DNA of 64,000 nt from Hippophae tibetana (Eukaryota > Streptophyta > Magnoliopsida > Rosales > Elaeagnaceae), in NCBI GenBank assembly GCA_037013495.1, contig CM072811.1:45143452-45207451 (forward strand), in the 5' to 3' direction. Shown here piece after piece: positions 1 to 19,042 of the stretch. The position numbers were made by a program, and so were the translations under genes. The notes under the pieces are model-generated. The model was not told the origin of the DNA, did no database searches, and worked only from the letters and a program-made list of their open reading frames with translations. How positions within the stretch are numbered: position 1 is the first letter of the stretch; each line of letters starts with the position of its first letter.

Positions 1-2785
<2,785 letters not shown>

Positions 2786-3149
2786 TCTATATAAATATTG
2801 ATCGAACATAATATACAATAGAATTAAATAAATAATTTGATTAATTTATTTAAATGATAAATTTGATCTGATTAGTCGGATTTAAATAAGAATAAATTAA
2901 TAAATTTTGTAGTTAAATTAAATTCAAATTGAAAAATATACAATTTTTTGAAATTCAAATCGAATTGAGATTAAAATTAATAGATTTTATAATTTATTAT
3001 ATCTAATTTATAATTAATTATTATTAAATTATAAATAAATATATTTTTTATTTTATTATTTATTATATTTAAATATTATACATATTATAATTACATTATA
3101 TTACTATTTTATCTTAGGATTTAAGATTTAGAATTTTAGGATTTAGATC

Positions 3150-3793
3150 TCTCACAATCTTATTTTTCAAGTAGCGATCGTGTGGTACTAAGCATTGTCC
3201 GTTACACTAAGTTTATCTTTGAATCCGAATGAAACTCCAAAGAGATTAGAAAGAGAGTTTGTAAAGAATGTTTTCTATTACTCTAGAGAGAGTTTATCTT
3301 ACATGATTATAAGAATTCCTAAAAATTTCCCAAGATATCCCAAGATGGTTAGGAATTTCCATGATGAATACAAATGAAGACCAATGGGTCTATTTATAAC
3401 GTGGCTCCAAACTTAAGGCTATGTCACAAATTTCTAAATCATTCTAACTCTAGAATGTACAAGAGAGTTCTAGTTTTATTTACGATATGCCACAAGATTC
3501 TAGGACCTTCTAGCCAACTCTAGAGTCTTCTAGGTTTGTCTAGCTCCTTCATGCAAGTTCCGGGATGTTCCGTAAGCTTCTAGCGGCTTCTACATCCTTC
3601 AAGAACAATCCGACACGTTCTCGAATATTCCAACCCATTTTTGCACCCTCCTGCGTGCTCTAGAACATTCTAGGGTCTTCAAAGTTTGAGTTGAGTCCAT
3701 CCAACTCTAGAACTTCCCATGTACAATAGTCTAGATCCTTTAGGCAACCACCATTTATTTGGATTTTTAGGGACATTTGAGCGGGACGTGACA
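3150..3793 (-). repeat. Gypsy 3' LTR (left on the + strand)
   Basis: About 644 bp, a direct copy of 7325-7996 with many substitutions and small indels. The inner end at 3793 (GGGACGTGACA) is intact. The outer end at 3150 reads TCTCACAATC instead of TGTCACAACC. Directly inside, 3794-3805 on the minus strand gives a purine tract GTGGGGGAGGG, the expected polypurine tract. Confidence 0.88.
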
Positions 3794-3936
3794 CCCTCCC
3801 CCACTCAAGTTCGTGACGCCCTCATCGCGACTTCAATCTTGAACCTCTCTATGTCATCTTTGAATTTCCACAAAGAATCCTTAGGTTCCTAACTTGTCTC
3901 TACCTCCAGGGCGTTCTTCCATTTGACCAAGTATTC

Positions 3937-5430
3937 TCAATAACTTGGTACGCTCCTACGCCGGATCAAGCGATCTGCCAAAATTGAATCCACTTCCTTG
4001 TCAAAGAAGGTTACCATTACGGTAGGCGCCCTTTTGGATTCTTCACGACTTATGTCTTCCTTGTCTCCATGAAAAGGTTTCAACATACTTACATGAAAGA
4101 TTGGATAAATTTTAAGCTTTGGAGGGAGTTGCAGCTTGTACGACACCTTACCGACTTTCTTGAGGACTAGAAATGGTCCCTTATACTTCCGCACGAACCA
4201 TTTGTGAACTTTCCGCAAGGACTTGAATTATTGGGGCAATAGTTTGATAAAGACCAAATCATCTTCCTGAAATTCCACCATCCTCATTTTCTTGTCGGCC
4301 TATTTCTTCATCGTTTTAGATGCCTTGTTTAAATAGGATCGAGCTAACTCTGCTTGCTCGTGCCACGCCTTGGAAAATTTGAAGGCAGTAGGCCTCTTTC
4401 CTTCATAACTCGTGGCCAAGACATTAGGAGTTATGGGTTGCTCCCTCATGACGATCTCAAAAGGACTCTTCGTGGTAGACTAGATCCGTTGTAAGTTGTA
4501 AGAGAACTGGGCTACATCCAACAACTTCGCCCAATCATGTTGGTTGGCACTAATAAAGTTCCTAAGATACAACTCCAGCAATGCGTTGGCACGCTCTGTT
4601 TTTCCATCACTTTGTGGATGAAAGCTTGTAGAGAAGTTCAAGTCTGATCCCAATAACTTGAACAATTCCGTCCAAAATTTCCCTATGAATCGTGGGTCTC
4701 GATCACTCATGATATTGGATGGAATCTCCCAATGCTTCACAACATGTTTGAGGAATAACCGTGTCATCTCATCCGCCGTGCAATCCGTTGAGACAGGTAT
4801 AAATGTTGCATACTTGCTGAAGCGATCAATCACTACAACGATGCTGCCAAAGCCCTCTGATTTTGGAAAGCAAGTGATGAAATCCATAGAGACAATTTCT
4901 CATGGTCTCTCTGGAATAGGCAGAGGCTCTAGCAAACCTCTAAGTGCATGCTACTCTATCTTGTCCTGTTGGCACACAAGACAAGTCCTCGCATAGGCTT
5001 CAACAGCATCACGTATTTGAGGCCAGTAGTAGATTGATTTTATCAAAGCAAGGGTGCACCTCATTCCTGGGTATCCAGCCCATAGTGAATCATGACACTC
5101 CTTGATAAGCTTCTTCCTTAAGTTCCCCCATTTTGGCACAAAGATACGATTCTGCTTGGCGTAGAGTAGCCTGTCACTCAGCCAAAATTGCCTTGTCTTT
5201 CCTTCCTTGATGAGGGCAAGAAGGTTTTGAGCAAGGGCATCATGATCCAACCCTTCTTTGATCCTTTCCAGCAAAGGACTACTTGCCCTACTCAAGGCTG
5301 CTAACTCTGCCTTTCGACTTAGCACATGAGCCACCATGTTGCTTTCGCTACGCCACTCTAATTTTTCCACCCGATAAGGGCTCATTTTTGGCGGTCTTGT
5401 GTCAAGATCCAACTCAACTTCATGGTCCAC
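3937..5430 (-). pseudogene. Gypsy pol remnant: RT start fused to RNase H end, then integrase
   Basis: The frame at 4951-5430 starts with DHEVELDLDTRPPKMSPYR, the usual N-terminal edge of the gypsy reverse transcriptase. It then jumps straight to LEWRSESNMVAHVLSRKAEL, the end of RNase H. Nearly all of RT and RNase H is missing, with the junction near 5360-5380. After that comes the integrase zinc-binding region (ECHDSLWAGYPGMRCTLALI, then CLVCQQDK), the catalytic core at 4480-4887 (DFITCFPKSEGFGSIVVVID, IMSDRDPRF, HPQSDGKTERAN) and the C-terminal part at 3937-4218 (GPFLVLKKVGKVSYKLQLPP, then FHVSMLKPF). Stops and frame changes separate the blocks. Confidence 0.85.
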
Positions 5431-5448
5431 CTCTTTCCTTGGAGGTAA

Positions 5449-5996
5449 CTATTTGAGCGATGCCTTAAGCATCACATTATGGGACTTATCTGAGACAACT
5501 TGCACTTCCATCGGCAAGCTTGGCTTTGGCGACTCCTTCTCCTCGTAGTACTCTTTTGAGATGGTCAGGTAACTCTCTTCAATCCCTTCTTGAATTGAAG
5601 TGTCGAGAGAGCTTGGGTCATAGATTTGGTGGTCCTTTCCGTCGGTACCACGCAAGCCTTTGGTCCATCCATAATACACATAGAGTTTGAACATGGCACT
5701 AGAAACCCTCTAACTTGGTCCAAGAACTCCATGCCGAATACTATCGAGTAGTTATCCATAGGCGCCACTGATAAGTCCACTTGGCCAGTCCAAGCACCAA
5801 GACTGACCTTAACACCACGAGCAACTCCATGCAATGGTAGTGCTGCCGAGTTAACTGTTTTGAGAGATCCCCCTCCATGGACAACCTTCAGTATGAGTCT
5901 ATTTGCTTCCTCTATTGAAACAAAGTTGTGAGATGCACATATGTCGACCAAAGCCTTGGCGACCTTCCCATTGATGGCTGCATCTATATACATCAA
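5449..5996 (-). pseudogene. Gypsy aspartic protease remnant (active site DTG changed to DIC)
   Basis: The frame from 5996 encodes a retropepsin-like fold: MYIDAAINGKVAKALVD, then ICASHNFVS, then a hydrophobic flap region and FGMEFLDQVRGFLVP. Plant gypsy proteases normally have ALVDTGATHNFVS here, so the catalytic D-T-G reads D-I-C. The threonine and glycine that support the catalytic aspartate are gone. A shift near 5570-5690 moves into the frame at 5449-5694 (EESYLTISKEYYEEKE, then SPKPSLPMEVQVV), the linker towards the lost reverse transcriptase. Confidence 0.78.
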
Positions 5997-6114
5997 CCTT
6001 TAGGGGTCTTTAGGGCACTCTGCATTGCCAAGTAGGTGCAAAGAACCCATATTTGCACCTTCTTCTAACTTGTCTCCATCCTAGTCATGAGTGGAAGAAA
6101 CTAAGGCACTCATG

Positions 6115-7279
6115 GCCTTCCTTTTCAGACATTCACGTGCCCAATACGGTCCATCGCATATGAAGCACGTCACACGAGGCTTCAAGGCACCACGATCCCC
6201 TTCTTCTTCCCCTTATCTCGTGGCTTGAATAAGGAGTCATCTTTATGATTTTTGGAGCCATGACTTTTGGCTTGGCCTTCACCACTCTTTCCTCCACCAA
6301 AATTTTTATCTGTGACTTTTGAGCTCTCTTTGTTTGTGGAGTAATAGATAAAGCTTTCTGCAATCGCAATGGCTGAAGATAAGTCTTGGACACCACATCG
6401 CTTGAGCTCGAGGTTAGCCCACGATTGCAGACCATCCATGAATAAGAATAAGGCATCCTTGTCTGATGTGTCGGAGACTTCAAGCAGCAAGGTCATGAAC
6501 TCCTTCACATAATCCCTTATGCTACCTATTTGTTTTAAGCGTTGCAATCGACCTCTTGCCTCCTCTTCAGCATTTACGGGAAAGAATTGGCCTTTGAATT
6601 CTCTCTTGAAGTCATCAAAGGTATCAATTGTGCAAACCCCTCGTTGCACATCTCCATGACTACGTCTCCATCACAACACAATAGTGTTAGACAAATACAT
6701 GGCAACATTTTGGATCTTGCTGGCATGGTCCGTTATGCTAGTAGCCTTAAAATATTGTTCCAGCCCCCATAGGAAGTTCTCAATTTCCCTAGCATTCTTA
6801 ACACCATTGAAGGTCTTAGGCTTGGGAACATCCACCCTCTTAGCTTCAATGATAGTGGTTGTGCTAGTTCCCACGGCCATAGCCCGCTTACATAAAGCTA
6901 GATCACCACACATATCCTCCACTCTAAGCAACACGTTAGCAAGTTCTCTTTGGATAAGATCCCTTACCTTGGCAAGTTCCACCTTCAACCCATCAATCTC
7001 TTGCCTTAACCCACCATCTAGCTCATTGAAGGACATCTTAAGTGCTGCATGGATCTTCACATCCTCGGCCTCCAAGCCATTGCAACATTCCTCCAAGTTA
7101 TCCACCCGGTCGAACAGCTCCCCTAAGCTGTCTTGCGTACTCCCAACTCGTGCTTTTAAGCTAGAAAGCATGTCTTTTGACTTGGCTCGAGATTCCTTTG
7201 GTGGTTTCCGAACTTCCTCACGACCACGTTCCATAGGTGGAACATCAACGCTTGGTATAGATGGAGCAGCATTCTTCAT
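6115..7279 (-). pseudogene. Gypsy gag (capsid/nucleocapsid) remnant
   Basis: Gag forms the virus-like particle of the element. The reading frame opens at 7279 (MKNAAPSIPS) and runs to 6671 with a predicted coiled coil rich in D, E, L and R. The capsid core begins at PKTFNGVKNAREIENFLWGL. After a frame change near 6650-6671 it continues (KREFKGQFFPVNAEEEARGR, then KEFMTLLLEVSD) to 6182. A third stretch near 6115-6175 encodes the zinc knuckle CFICDGPYWAREC, where the usual CX2CX3HX4C histidine is replaced by tyrosine. At least two frame breaks and the lost histidine mark it as a pseudogene. Confidence 0.8.
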
Positions 7280-7311
7280 TATGACAAAGGTAGAAATGAT
7301 TCAACCGAAAG

Positions 7312-7324
7312 CTCTGATACCAAT
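7312..7324 (-). other. Primer-binding site of gypsy element (tRNA-iMet)
   Basis: On the minus strand the sequence TTGGTATCAGAGC follows directly after the 5' LTR end. TGGTATCAGAGC is the standard plant retrotransposon primer site, complementary to the 3' end of initiator methionine tRNA. Confidence 0.88.
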
Positions 7325-7996
7325 TGTCACAACCTTATTTTTCAAGTAGTGATCATGTGGCACTTAGCACCGTCCGTTGCACTAAGCCTGCATTTGAATC
7401 CAAATGAAACTCCAAAGAGATTAGAAAGAGAGTTTGTAACGAATGTTTTGTATTGCTCTAGAGAGAGTTTATCTTACAAGATGCTAAGAATTCCCAAGGA
7501 TTTCCCAAGATATCCCAAGATGGTTAGGAATTTCCAAGATGAATTCAAATGAAGACCAATGGGTCTATTTATAATGTGGCTCTAACTTTAAGGCTATGCC
7601 ACAACTTTCTAGGTCATTCTAACTCTAGAATGTACAAGAGAGTTCTAGTTTTATTTACAATATGCCACAAGATTCTAGGACCTTTTAGCCAACTCTAGAG
7701 TCTTAGATTTGTCTAGCTCCTTCATGCAAGTTCCGGGATGTTTCGTAAGCTTCTAGCGGTTTCTACATTCTTCAAGAACCATTCGGCACATTTTAGAATA
7801 TTCCAGCCTATTTTTGCACCCTTCGGTGTGCTTTAGAACATTTTAGGGTCTTAAAACCTTGAGTTGAGTCCATTAAATTCTAGTTTTTTCTAGACATCTC
7901 TAGGCAATTCTAGAACTTTCTATGTAAAATATTCTAGATCCTTTAAGAAACCACCATTTATTTGAATTTTTAGGGACATTTGATCGGGACGTGACA
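7325..7996 (-). repeat. Gypsy 5' LTR (right on the + strand)
   Basis: 672 bp with intact TG...CA ends (TGTCAC at 7325, GTGACA ending at 7996). It is the better preserved copy. It is followed inward on the minus strand by the tRNA-Met primer site at about 7312-7324. Confidence 0.9.
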
Positions 7997-10900
7997 TTAA
8001 GCTTTGATGTTTAAGATTTAAGTTTTAAAGTTTTTAGATTTTAGGATTTAAAATTTGAATAATATATTTTCATATAATGAAAAGTGAATGAAATAACAAT
8101 GCTTAAAAGTGATGCTATGTTAGAATAAATTTTATAATGTTTATGAAATAATCAAATATAAATGTGTGAAAACAACTTTATTCGAGTAATTAAATAATAA
8201 ATTCTTAAATTTTATCAATTAAGCAATTAAATATTAAAAATTTTAGTAGGAAAAATATAATACTTTTTAGCTTACATGTATCTATTTTAAAAGGTTATTT
8301 ATAAGTAACCTAAGTAATTTTTTTTTTACTTATCACGTAAGTTTTATTTCTATATATTAAATAATAGATTAATACATATATTTGATTAATTATATATAAT
8401 AATTTAAATAACACTTAAATTTAATAAAAAGAAAAGTATTAACCTTTTGCAATGGGATAAATAATAAGTTAGTAATTATAAAGTTTATTTCATATGTATT
8501 AATATTATTTTATTATGAGATTTTTACTTTACAAATTTTTAAAGTTTGAGAGAGATAAAATATTTTAAGTACTAAGAAAATGATAAAGATAAAACTCTTA
8601 TACATGATTTATTTACTTGAAATATAGATAAATTAAACTTAATTACTCTTAATATTTTGAAAAAATTATAAAATTAATTTTTTTAAAATTTACAAAATAT
8701 TTAAAAATATTAACTCATTCTTTTCAATATAAGATAAGAGTGTTATTTTTATTTTTATACAAGAATATGGATAAATTTGTTAGTATCGTGTCATTTGAAT
8801 TTTTCTTTATATTTTATATAAATATTACTATTTTCTTGATAAAAAATTTAGCATGTATATTTATTTATTTTTACTAATTATTCTAGCTATTTATTTAATT
8901 TTTACTTGTTAGTGCCGGTTAAATTAACACAAATTTTTAAATAAATCAATAAGATTTGTTATTATTTTACTGTGCAATAACGTATACTTCATTCGTGAAT
9001 CAATGTCGGTTAAACCCTAAATTAATGTAAAAAGGTTGGGTGAGTTTATCATAATTTTTAATCGTAATCACATAGTCAAATTTATATAGTTTTTTTTTTT
9101 TTGTAAATTTGACTTGTTATAAATTAAAATCATAATTACTTAATGTATTAATTTTTTGCAAATAATTTGTTTAAAAAAATACAATTAAATAATTACATAC
9201 AAAAATGATTGGATTGGACAATTTATTACACACATGGACTCAAATTTAAATTTAATTTGTATAATGTTTAACAATTAAAGTTTCAAATTTTGTATATAAA
9301 TAACTTTTATATGTTTGAAATATAATATTATACTTAAAATTTATTACTTTTAACATATATTTCGAATTTATGGATATCACGCTACCAACTTATCAAATAA
9401 AAAGAAATTGAATTTGTGTTCAACTTCCTTAAAAATATTTAAAATTTTAAAGATGTTTTAGTGCGTTAAAATATTTTGATAAATTAAGACAAATAGAAAA
9501 AAAAACTTATTTGTTAGAGTATTGTTTAATCTAAAAGAACTTGTATTTATTCTATAAAATATTTTTATTTGATTAAAAAAAAAGGAAAAATTCATTATTT
9601 TTTATATGAGAAAAAACTCTTATTAAGCTAATAAAAACAAGCTAAAAAAAATGAAAACAAAAATAATATCATGATATTTTGATCACTTTATTTTTATATA
9701 TTAAATACAATAGTTATAATTCTTAAAATTAATGCATTATAGGTTTTTGTTCAATTTTGAAGACTTTGATCATTTATTACAAATTTTAATTTTTTGGTAA
9801 AAAAACTTAATTTTGAACAAGATTTTTATTTTTTCGTTAATTTTTTTAATGAATTAAATATTATTATATAGTGGTTTTATAAATATTTGAAGAAACAATT
9901 GTCTAAAAAGAGTAAAAATATATATGAAAAAAGTGATTAAAATTAATTTAAAATAACTAAAAAATTAATAATATAACAATAAGTTGATTGAAATGTACCA
10001 ATTCAAAGTAAAGTAATATAAGTAATTTATCAAAAATGTACGCAAAATTAAGTATGAACGTACTTTTGTTAAGTTGTTTTTTTAATTATTTTATAAATAA
10101 ACATTACCTTACTAAATTTTAAAAACTAAATGACTTATAATACCAAGAAACCAAAATTAAAGTTAATTTGTAAGGTCTATTTAGTTATTTAGGATTTATA
10201 ATCAAATTCCAATATAATTGAAACAAAAAAACATAATATATAATTTCATTGAAATTATCACATTTTATTTACTTAATCTCTTATAATTAAGAATATATAA
10301 GATAATTATAGTATATATTATGAAAAAATATAATTAAGATTGTTTTAAAATTAACAATTAAAAAGTTTATATAGAATAATTAAGGAAAAAATTTAAAAAT
10401 TAGAATACACACTTATTAGCTTACCAAATATCAAATGAAGCTATAATTTTGAGTAAAATCTCATATTGAAAATAAGAATATGTAGTCTATAAAGTAATGT
10501 TAATTTTGTTTTTATTAATTTAAAGATTTTAAACTAAATCCAATACACCAATTAATAAAAAAAATATAATGATGAACTCTTAAAGGATAAAAGAATTAAG
10601 TTTACTATTTAATTTATTATAATTATTTAAATAAATATTTTACTACAAAAATAATGTTTAGTATAATGAATTTACAAATATTTACTTTTTTTATTTTCAA
10701 TTTTAAAATATTATAAATATAAAAATTAGCTTACAAATGTTAACAAATTATATTGTAAGTTTTGTATGTTTCATTTGATTTTATGTAAATTTGATCAATC
10801 CGATTAGATGGTTATTTTTTTGGAACTATTTACATCAAATAGTCTTTAAAAAACGTATAGAATTGATTAGCAGATTTTTGAAAAAAAAAAATCCACTCCA

Positions 10901-11420
10901 ATGCAAAATAATATCATTAATGTGTGTAAAGTAATACCAACAATATATGTAATTTATGAAAAAAAAAATTCAACGTAAAAAGAATTTGATTTTTTTTCTT
11001 TTTAGTTTTAAAAACTTATATTGTTTATATAAACCTGTTGAGAACCCCAATTATAAAATAATTTATTTTGAGGCGTTAGTATGAATATCATGGGAATAAA
11101 AATGATGGATATATATACTTAATAATAAAAAAATAAAAATAATATACTTAATAAATAAAAAATTAAAATAAAATGTTTAAAAATTAAAATATATAATTTA
11201 ATAAAATATTAAAATATTAAAATAACCTTAAATTAATTGATTTAAAATTTAAATTTTTTAATCTATAATTTAAAATTTAACAATAAATAAAAATATTATG
11301 AATGAATTAATATATATTTTAAAAATATATTTTTGATAATTATCTTTTATTTCTATTGAATTTACTTTTAACCTAAATAACACCCATAAATTTACCCAAA
11401 ACTGACTAAAGAGCCTCATG
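7997..11420. other. AT-rich intergenic region, no gene seen
   Basis: About 3.4 kb of extremely AT-rich sequence between the gypsy element and the RPS14 promoter. It has no long reading frame and no recognisable protein, RNA gene or terminal repeats. The first 60 bases hold degenerate TTTAAGATTTA/TTTTAGGATTT repeats, similar to those just left of the element at 3113-3148, so the element probably inserted into such a tract. Confidence 0.6.
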
Positions 11421-11477
11421 TATAAAAAGCTGAAAATAAGGTTTCCTCTTCGAACACACACTGAAAGAGAAACCCTA
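11421..11477 (+). promoter_or_regulatory. RPS14 core promoter: TATA box and telo-box
   Basis: TATAAAA at 11421-11427 lies 112 bp before the start codon. The motif AAACCCTA at 11470-11477 matches the telo-box found downstream of the TATA box in many plant ribosomal-protein genes. Transcription probably starts around 11450-11460. This is inferred from spacing only. Confidence 0.6.
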
Positions 11478-11538
11478 GCCGTTGTCCCTGGAACGACCCT
11501 TCTGAGTCCAGCTGCTACACTCATAGCCAGCCGTCGGA

Positions 11539-15720
<4,182 letters not shown>

Positions 15721-16112
15721 GTTCCCATAAAAAATAATTGCTTGGAAATAAGGTACATAGTACATATGAGATAAAATAGTTAAAGAAAAAAAAACTAAAA
15801 TTATTACACTTTATTCTTTTTAAAATAAACTACTTATTCAATTTCAAAAATAGTTTCACATCCCACTGTAAACAATATGTTTAGAAAATGCATGCTTAAA
15901 ATGATCGAATTTTTATATATTAAAAAAAATTATTTAAAAAACATATTTTTATTTTATACACACATTTAACAATAAAGTAATACGTTTAAAATAAAATTTT
16001 GGGAAAACAACGTTAAAAAAATTCGAAAAAGTTGCAAAATTACAAGAAAGAAAGGTAAATATTGGGGAAAGTGGAAAAATGGAAAGAAAAAAAAAACGGA
16101 AAAGCCCCGGTG

Positions 16113-16456
16113 TATAAATGGCCCTCCCTAATTTCACTCTTTCCTTTATCTACACCAAAGTTGGCGATCAAAACTCCGTTTGCCGCCGGCTCGATCCTGT
16201 GAAGTATTTCGCTTCGTTGGCTTTTAGTTTGTAATAGGTAATCTCTCTGCCTTATCTTGATTTATTGGTTTCCGTTTTATCTTAGAATTTCCGACCTCGT
16301 AAATATATATATATATATATATATATATAGATGATACTGTGATATTAACTAATTTAGTGATCTGATATGATGATTTATGACCTTTTCAATCATTCAAATG
16401 TGTTATTCTCAACTTTTCAATACATGTCAAGGGCCTTATTTTTAATTGTGGTATAG
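16113..16456 (+). promoter_or_regulatory. KTI12 promoter TATA box and 5' UTR intron
   Basis: TATAAAT at 16113-16119 is followed by a leader. A likely GT-AG intron spans 16238-16456 in the untranslated leader (AG/GTAATCTC ... GTATAG/GATC). An (AT)n microsatellite at about 16303-16329 lies inside this intron. Start codon at 16489. The intron is inferred from splice consensus only. Confidence 0.5.
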
Positions 16457-16488
16457 GATCTCGCAAACTTTAGAGCCGGCCCTAGCTG

Positions 16489-17397
16489 ATGGCTCTGGTT
16501 GTGGTTTGTGGGCAACCCAGCAGTGGAAAATCAAAGGCTTCCCTTTGCCTAGCCGACGCTCTCAAAGAATCAGAATCCAAAGAAACGGTAAAAATAATCA
16601 ATGAGGATTCTTTACATCTGGATCGAAATCAGAGCTATGCTACCATGCCTTCGGAGAAGAATCTGAGAGGCGTGATCAGGTCAGAAGTAGATAGGTCAGT
16701 ATCTAAGGATAATATTGTAATTGTAGATTCTTTAAATGCTATTAAGGGTTATCGTTATGAACTTTGGTGCTTAGCTAGAGCTGCAGGGGTTAGATATTGT
16801 GTGTTATATTGTGATGTTGATGAAACCCATTGTCGGAAATGGAATGGAGAAAGAAAGGAAAAGGGTGAAGAATCTTATGAAGACAAGGTGTTTGATGATT
16901 TGTTTGGGAGGTTTGAGAGACCTGATAGTAGAAATCGTTGGGATTCTCCTTTGTTTGAGTTGTGGCCTCATAAAGATGGGATTGAGAAATCTTCTGCTGC
17001 TATATTAGATGCTGTTTCTTATTTGACAAAGAAGCTGGATTCTAGGTCTAGAGATGTTAAAGTTCTGCAACCAACAATTGCAACCCAGAATGCTAAATTT
17101 AGTGATGCTAATTCTTTGTATGAGTTGGATAGAGCAACCCAAGAAGTTATAAATGCTTTGGTAGAGGCACAGTCTAGAGCACTAGGAGGGCCTCTAAGTG
17201 GGGTGTCCATTGTCCCAGGGTTGCCAACTTTAGAGCTTTCAAGATCAGTTGGACTTCCTGAGCTTCGGAGGCTCCGACGGACATTCATCAAGTTGACAGG
17301 GCAAACCAGTTTGAGTGGTCCACCGCCACCTTCTGATGCTGAGAGTGCGAAGAGGATGTTTGTGGATTACTTGAACAGGGAATTAGGAACACATTGA
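16489..17397 (+). CDS. DRL1: KTI12/DRL1 family Elongator-associated P-loop protein
   Basis: A single uninterrupted frame of 302 aa, the same length I recall for Arabidopsis DRL1/ELO4. KTI12 proteins bind the Elongator complex and tRNA and are needed for wobble-uridine (mcm5/ncm5) tRNA modification. In Arabidopsis, loss narrows leaves and alters meristem organisation. Visible features: Walker A GQPSSGKS at residues 8-15 directly after a hydrophobic strand (ALVVVC); IVIVDSLNAIKGYRYELWC as the Walker B-like strand and following helix; YCVLYCDVDETHCRKWN; FERPDSRNRWDSPLFEL; and a C-terminal domain ending RRLRRTFIKLTGQTS, then AKRMFVDYLNRELG. The N-terminal half resembles the kinase fold of PSTK. 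There are no coding introns, as expected for plant members, and a 5' UTR intron is likely. Confidence 0.95.
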   Translation: MALVVVCGQPSSGKSKASLCLADALKESESKETVKIINEDSLHLDRNQSYATMPSEKNLRGVIRSEVDRSVSKDNIVIVDSLNAIKGYRYELWCLARAAGVRYCVLYCDVDETHCRKWNGERKEKGEESYEDKVFDDLFGRFERPDSRNRWDSPLFELWPHKDGIEKSSAAILDAVSYLTKKLDSRSRDVKVLQPTIATQNAKFSDANSLYELDRATQEVINALVEAQSRALGGPLSGVSIVPGLPTLELSRSVGLPELRRLRRTFIKLTGQTSLSGPPPPSDAESAKRMFVDYLNRELGTH

Positions 17398-18930
17398 AGG
17401 AGGGAATTCAGTCATGAATAGTGATGCTTTAAGAGTGCTGCTGTATTTATGGAGATGTGCCCTTTCAATTAGCCTGATTTTTTTATCTTTCCCATCTGGG
17501 TTCTGTGGGAACTCATTGTTTCTGTACTAACCAAGGTTCAACATGAACATCCTTCTCAATATCATCATATGTTGGTAAAGATTACCTTGGTAACCTGTCA
17601 TATACGAGTGTTGTTTAGTTTTTAAATTTTTTGTTTTTGAATGTTTTCTTTATTGGATTAAGGTTATGTCCTATAGTCCTACATGTCCTATACTTCCTCT
17701 GTTTCAAACTTTGGTTGTTAAGAAATCATGAAGAATGAAGATGGTTAAATCATGTCCAGCTGGACTCGGGGTGTTACTTCTTCCATTTAAGTTGCAATTA
17801 ATAAATTATGTAATGACTTTTTTAGTAGTACTATGTAATGAGTTTTTTTTTTTTTTTTAATAAATGAGGGTGATAAAGTTTAGAGTTCTTGTAATGCTTT
17901 CCATATTAATTATATTGTAGCAGTCTAGCAGATGTACTGAATCTGTTTTGCCTTCTTTGCCTTGGAACCTATAATCTTAAGATACTTTTCCGTACTGAAT
18001 GAGTTTTCAAATGAAATATTGACGATGTTAACAAGGCAAATAATCTATGGCTTATTGGTGTTTTCACATAGAAATTGATGATGGATATTGATCAAGGATC
18101 ATTGATCTATGCTTAAATACATACAGATTTAGATGGTTCTCTGGAAGAAGAAGGTGCCACTTTTTATTATAGTTCTACATCTGCAATCCCAAAAAAACTG
18201 AAAAGAATAAGGTGATTTAGGAATATTGGAATTAATTGTGTACTATAGAAAACTTGGAATAAGAAGAATGTATAAGAGATTGAGTTGCCAGCTCTACTTT
18301 TTTTTTAAAATTAATTCTCAGAATCTTCACCCTTATAAACCAAATAATTTTTTTAGTATCCTTTGTCCTAAAATGTTATAAATATTCTAAGTAGTTTACA
18401 TGTGTTATATATAAAATGCAAGAAATTATAATCTCAAATTTAAATTAAAAATATAAGAAATATTAATATTCACGAACTAGAAAAAACTAATATACCCAAT
18501 GCATATACTGCAGCAATCAAGAAAGATGTTAGTGCACTAGAAAAAAATTAATTTTCTCAAAATTATGTCGGCTTATTGCATACTTTTCAAAAAAGGGTGA
18601 ATAGCTTATAAGGTTGGGGCACATATATCAATAATTTTTACTTGTTTATATAATTCATACGCATTTATAAAATTAAAATTAAAGTTTTATTTTAATTATT
18701 GATAAAAAAATTATGTTAGATTTTGTCTTGTCTTGTAATTAAATTTATGAGAATATTTTTTTATCATTTATCTAGTTTCATATAACTTATAATTATAATA
18801 ATCTTATTGAAATTATTATTTAAAATTATCTTCACAAATATTTTCAAGTAATGAACAAATAATATAACCTGCTTTAATTTATCAATCAGTTAAAAATAAG
18901 AATGCAATGTTATTTTGTGAAAGTAACAAA
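17398..18930. other. 3' flank of KTI12 and AT-rich intergenic DNA
   Basis: The first few hundred bases are probably 3' UTR and terminator (T-rich). A poly-T run lies at 17846-17859. I see no gene, RNA or terminal repeat in the remainder. Confidence 0.5.
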
Positions 18931-19004
18931 GCCTAAATAATTCATTAAAAAATTATAGAATTTACATGCCTAAATAATTCATTAAAAAATTATAGAATTT
19001 ACAT
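18931..19004. repeat. 37-bp tandem duplication beside copia LTR
   Basis: Two perfect copies of a 37-bp unit beginning GCCTAAATAATTCATT, at 18931-18967 and 18968-19004, about 40 bp before the 5' LTR of the copia element. Confidence 0.95.
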
Positions 19005-19042
19005 GATCTACTCGTATCAGGTATATGGAACTGGTGTCGATT

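Larger units (their letters stand above)
3150..7996 (-). mobile_element. Ty3/gypsy LTR retrotransposon, internally deleted and decayed
   Basis: Two direct repeats bound the element: 3150-3793 and 7325-7996. Read on the minus strand each begins TGTCACGTCC. The right copy ends GGTTGTGACA; the left copy has a mutated final TG. Next to the right repeat on the minus strand is a primer-binding site, TTGGTATCAGAGC, complementary to initiator tRNA-Met. Next to the left repeat is a purine tract. Order on the minus strand is 5' LTR (7996-7325), gag, protease, integrase, 3' LTR (3793-3150), which is gypsy order. The reverse transcriptase and most of RNase H are missing, and the remaining frames carry shifts and stops, so it cannot move by itself. 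I see no clean 5-bp target duplication (left flank AGATC, right flank TTAAG). It lies between the two RPS14 copies. Confidence 0.9.

Noticed and set aside
3113-3148. Interstitial telomere repeat (TTTAGGATTTA-like)
   Set aside because: The repeats are irregular and lack consecutive TTTAGGG units; probably simple AT-rich sequence at the gypsy insertion site.
6684-7349. 221-aa plus-strand frame
   Set aside because: Antisense shadow of the gypsy gag coiled coil on the minus strand.
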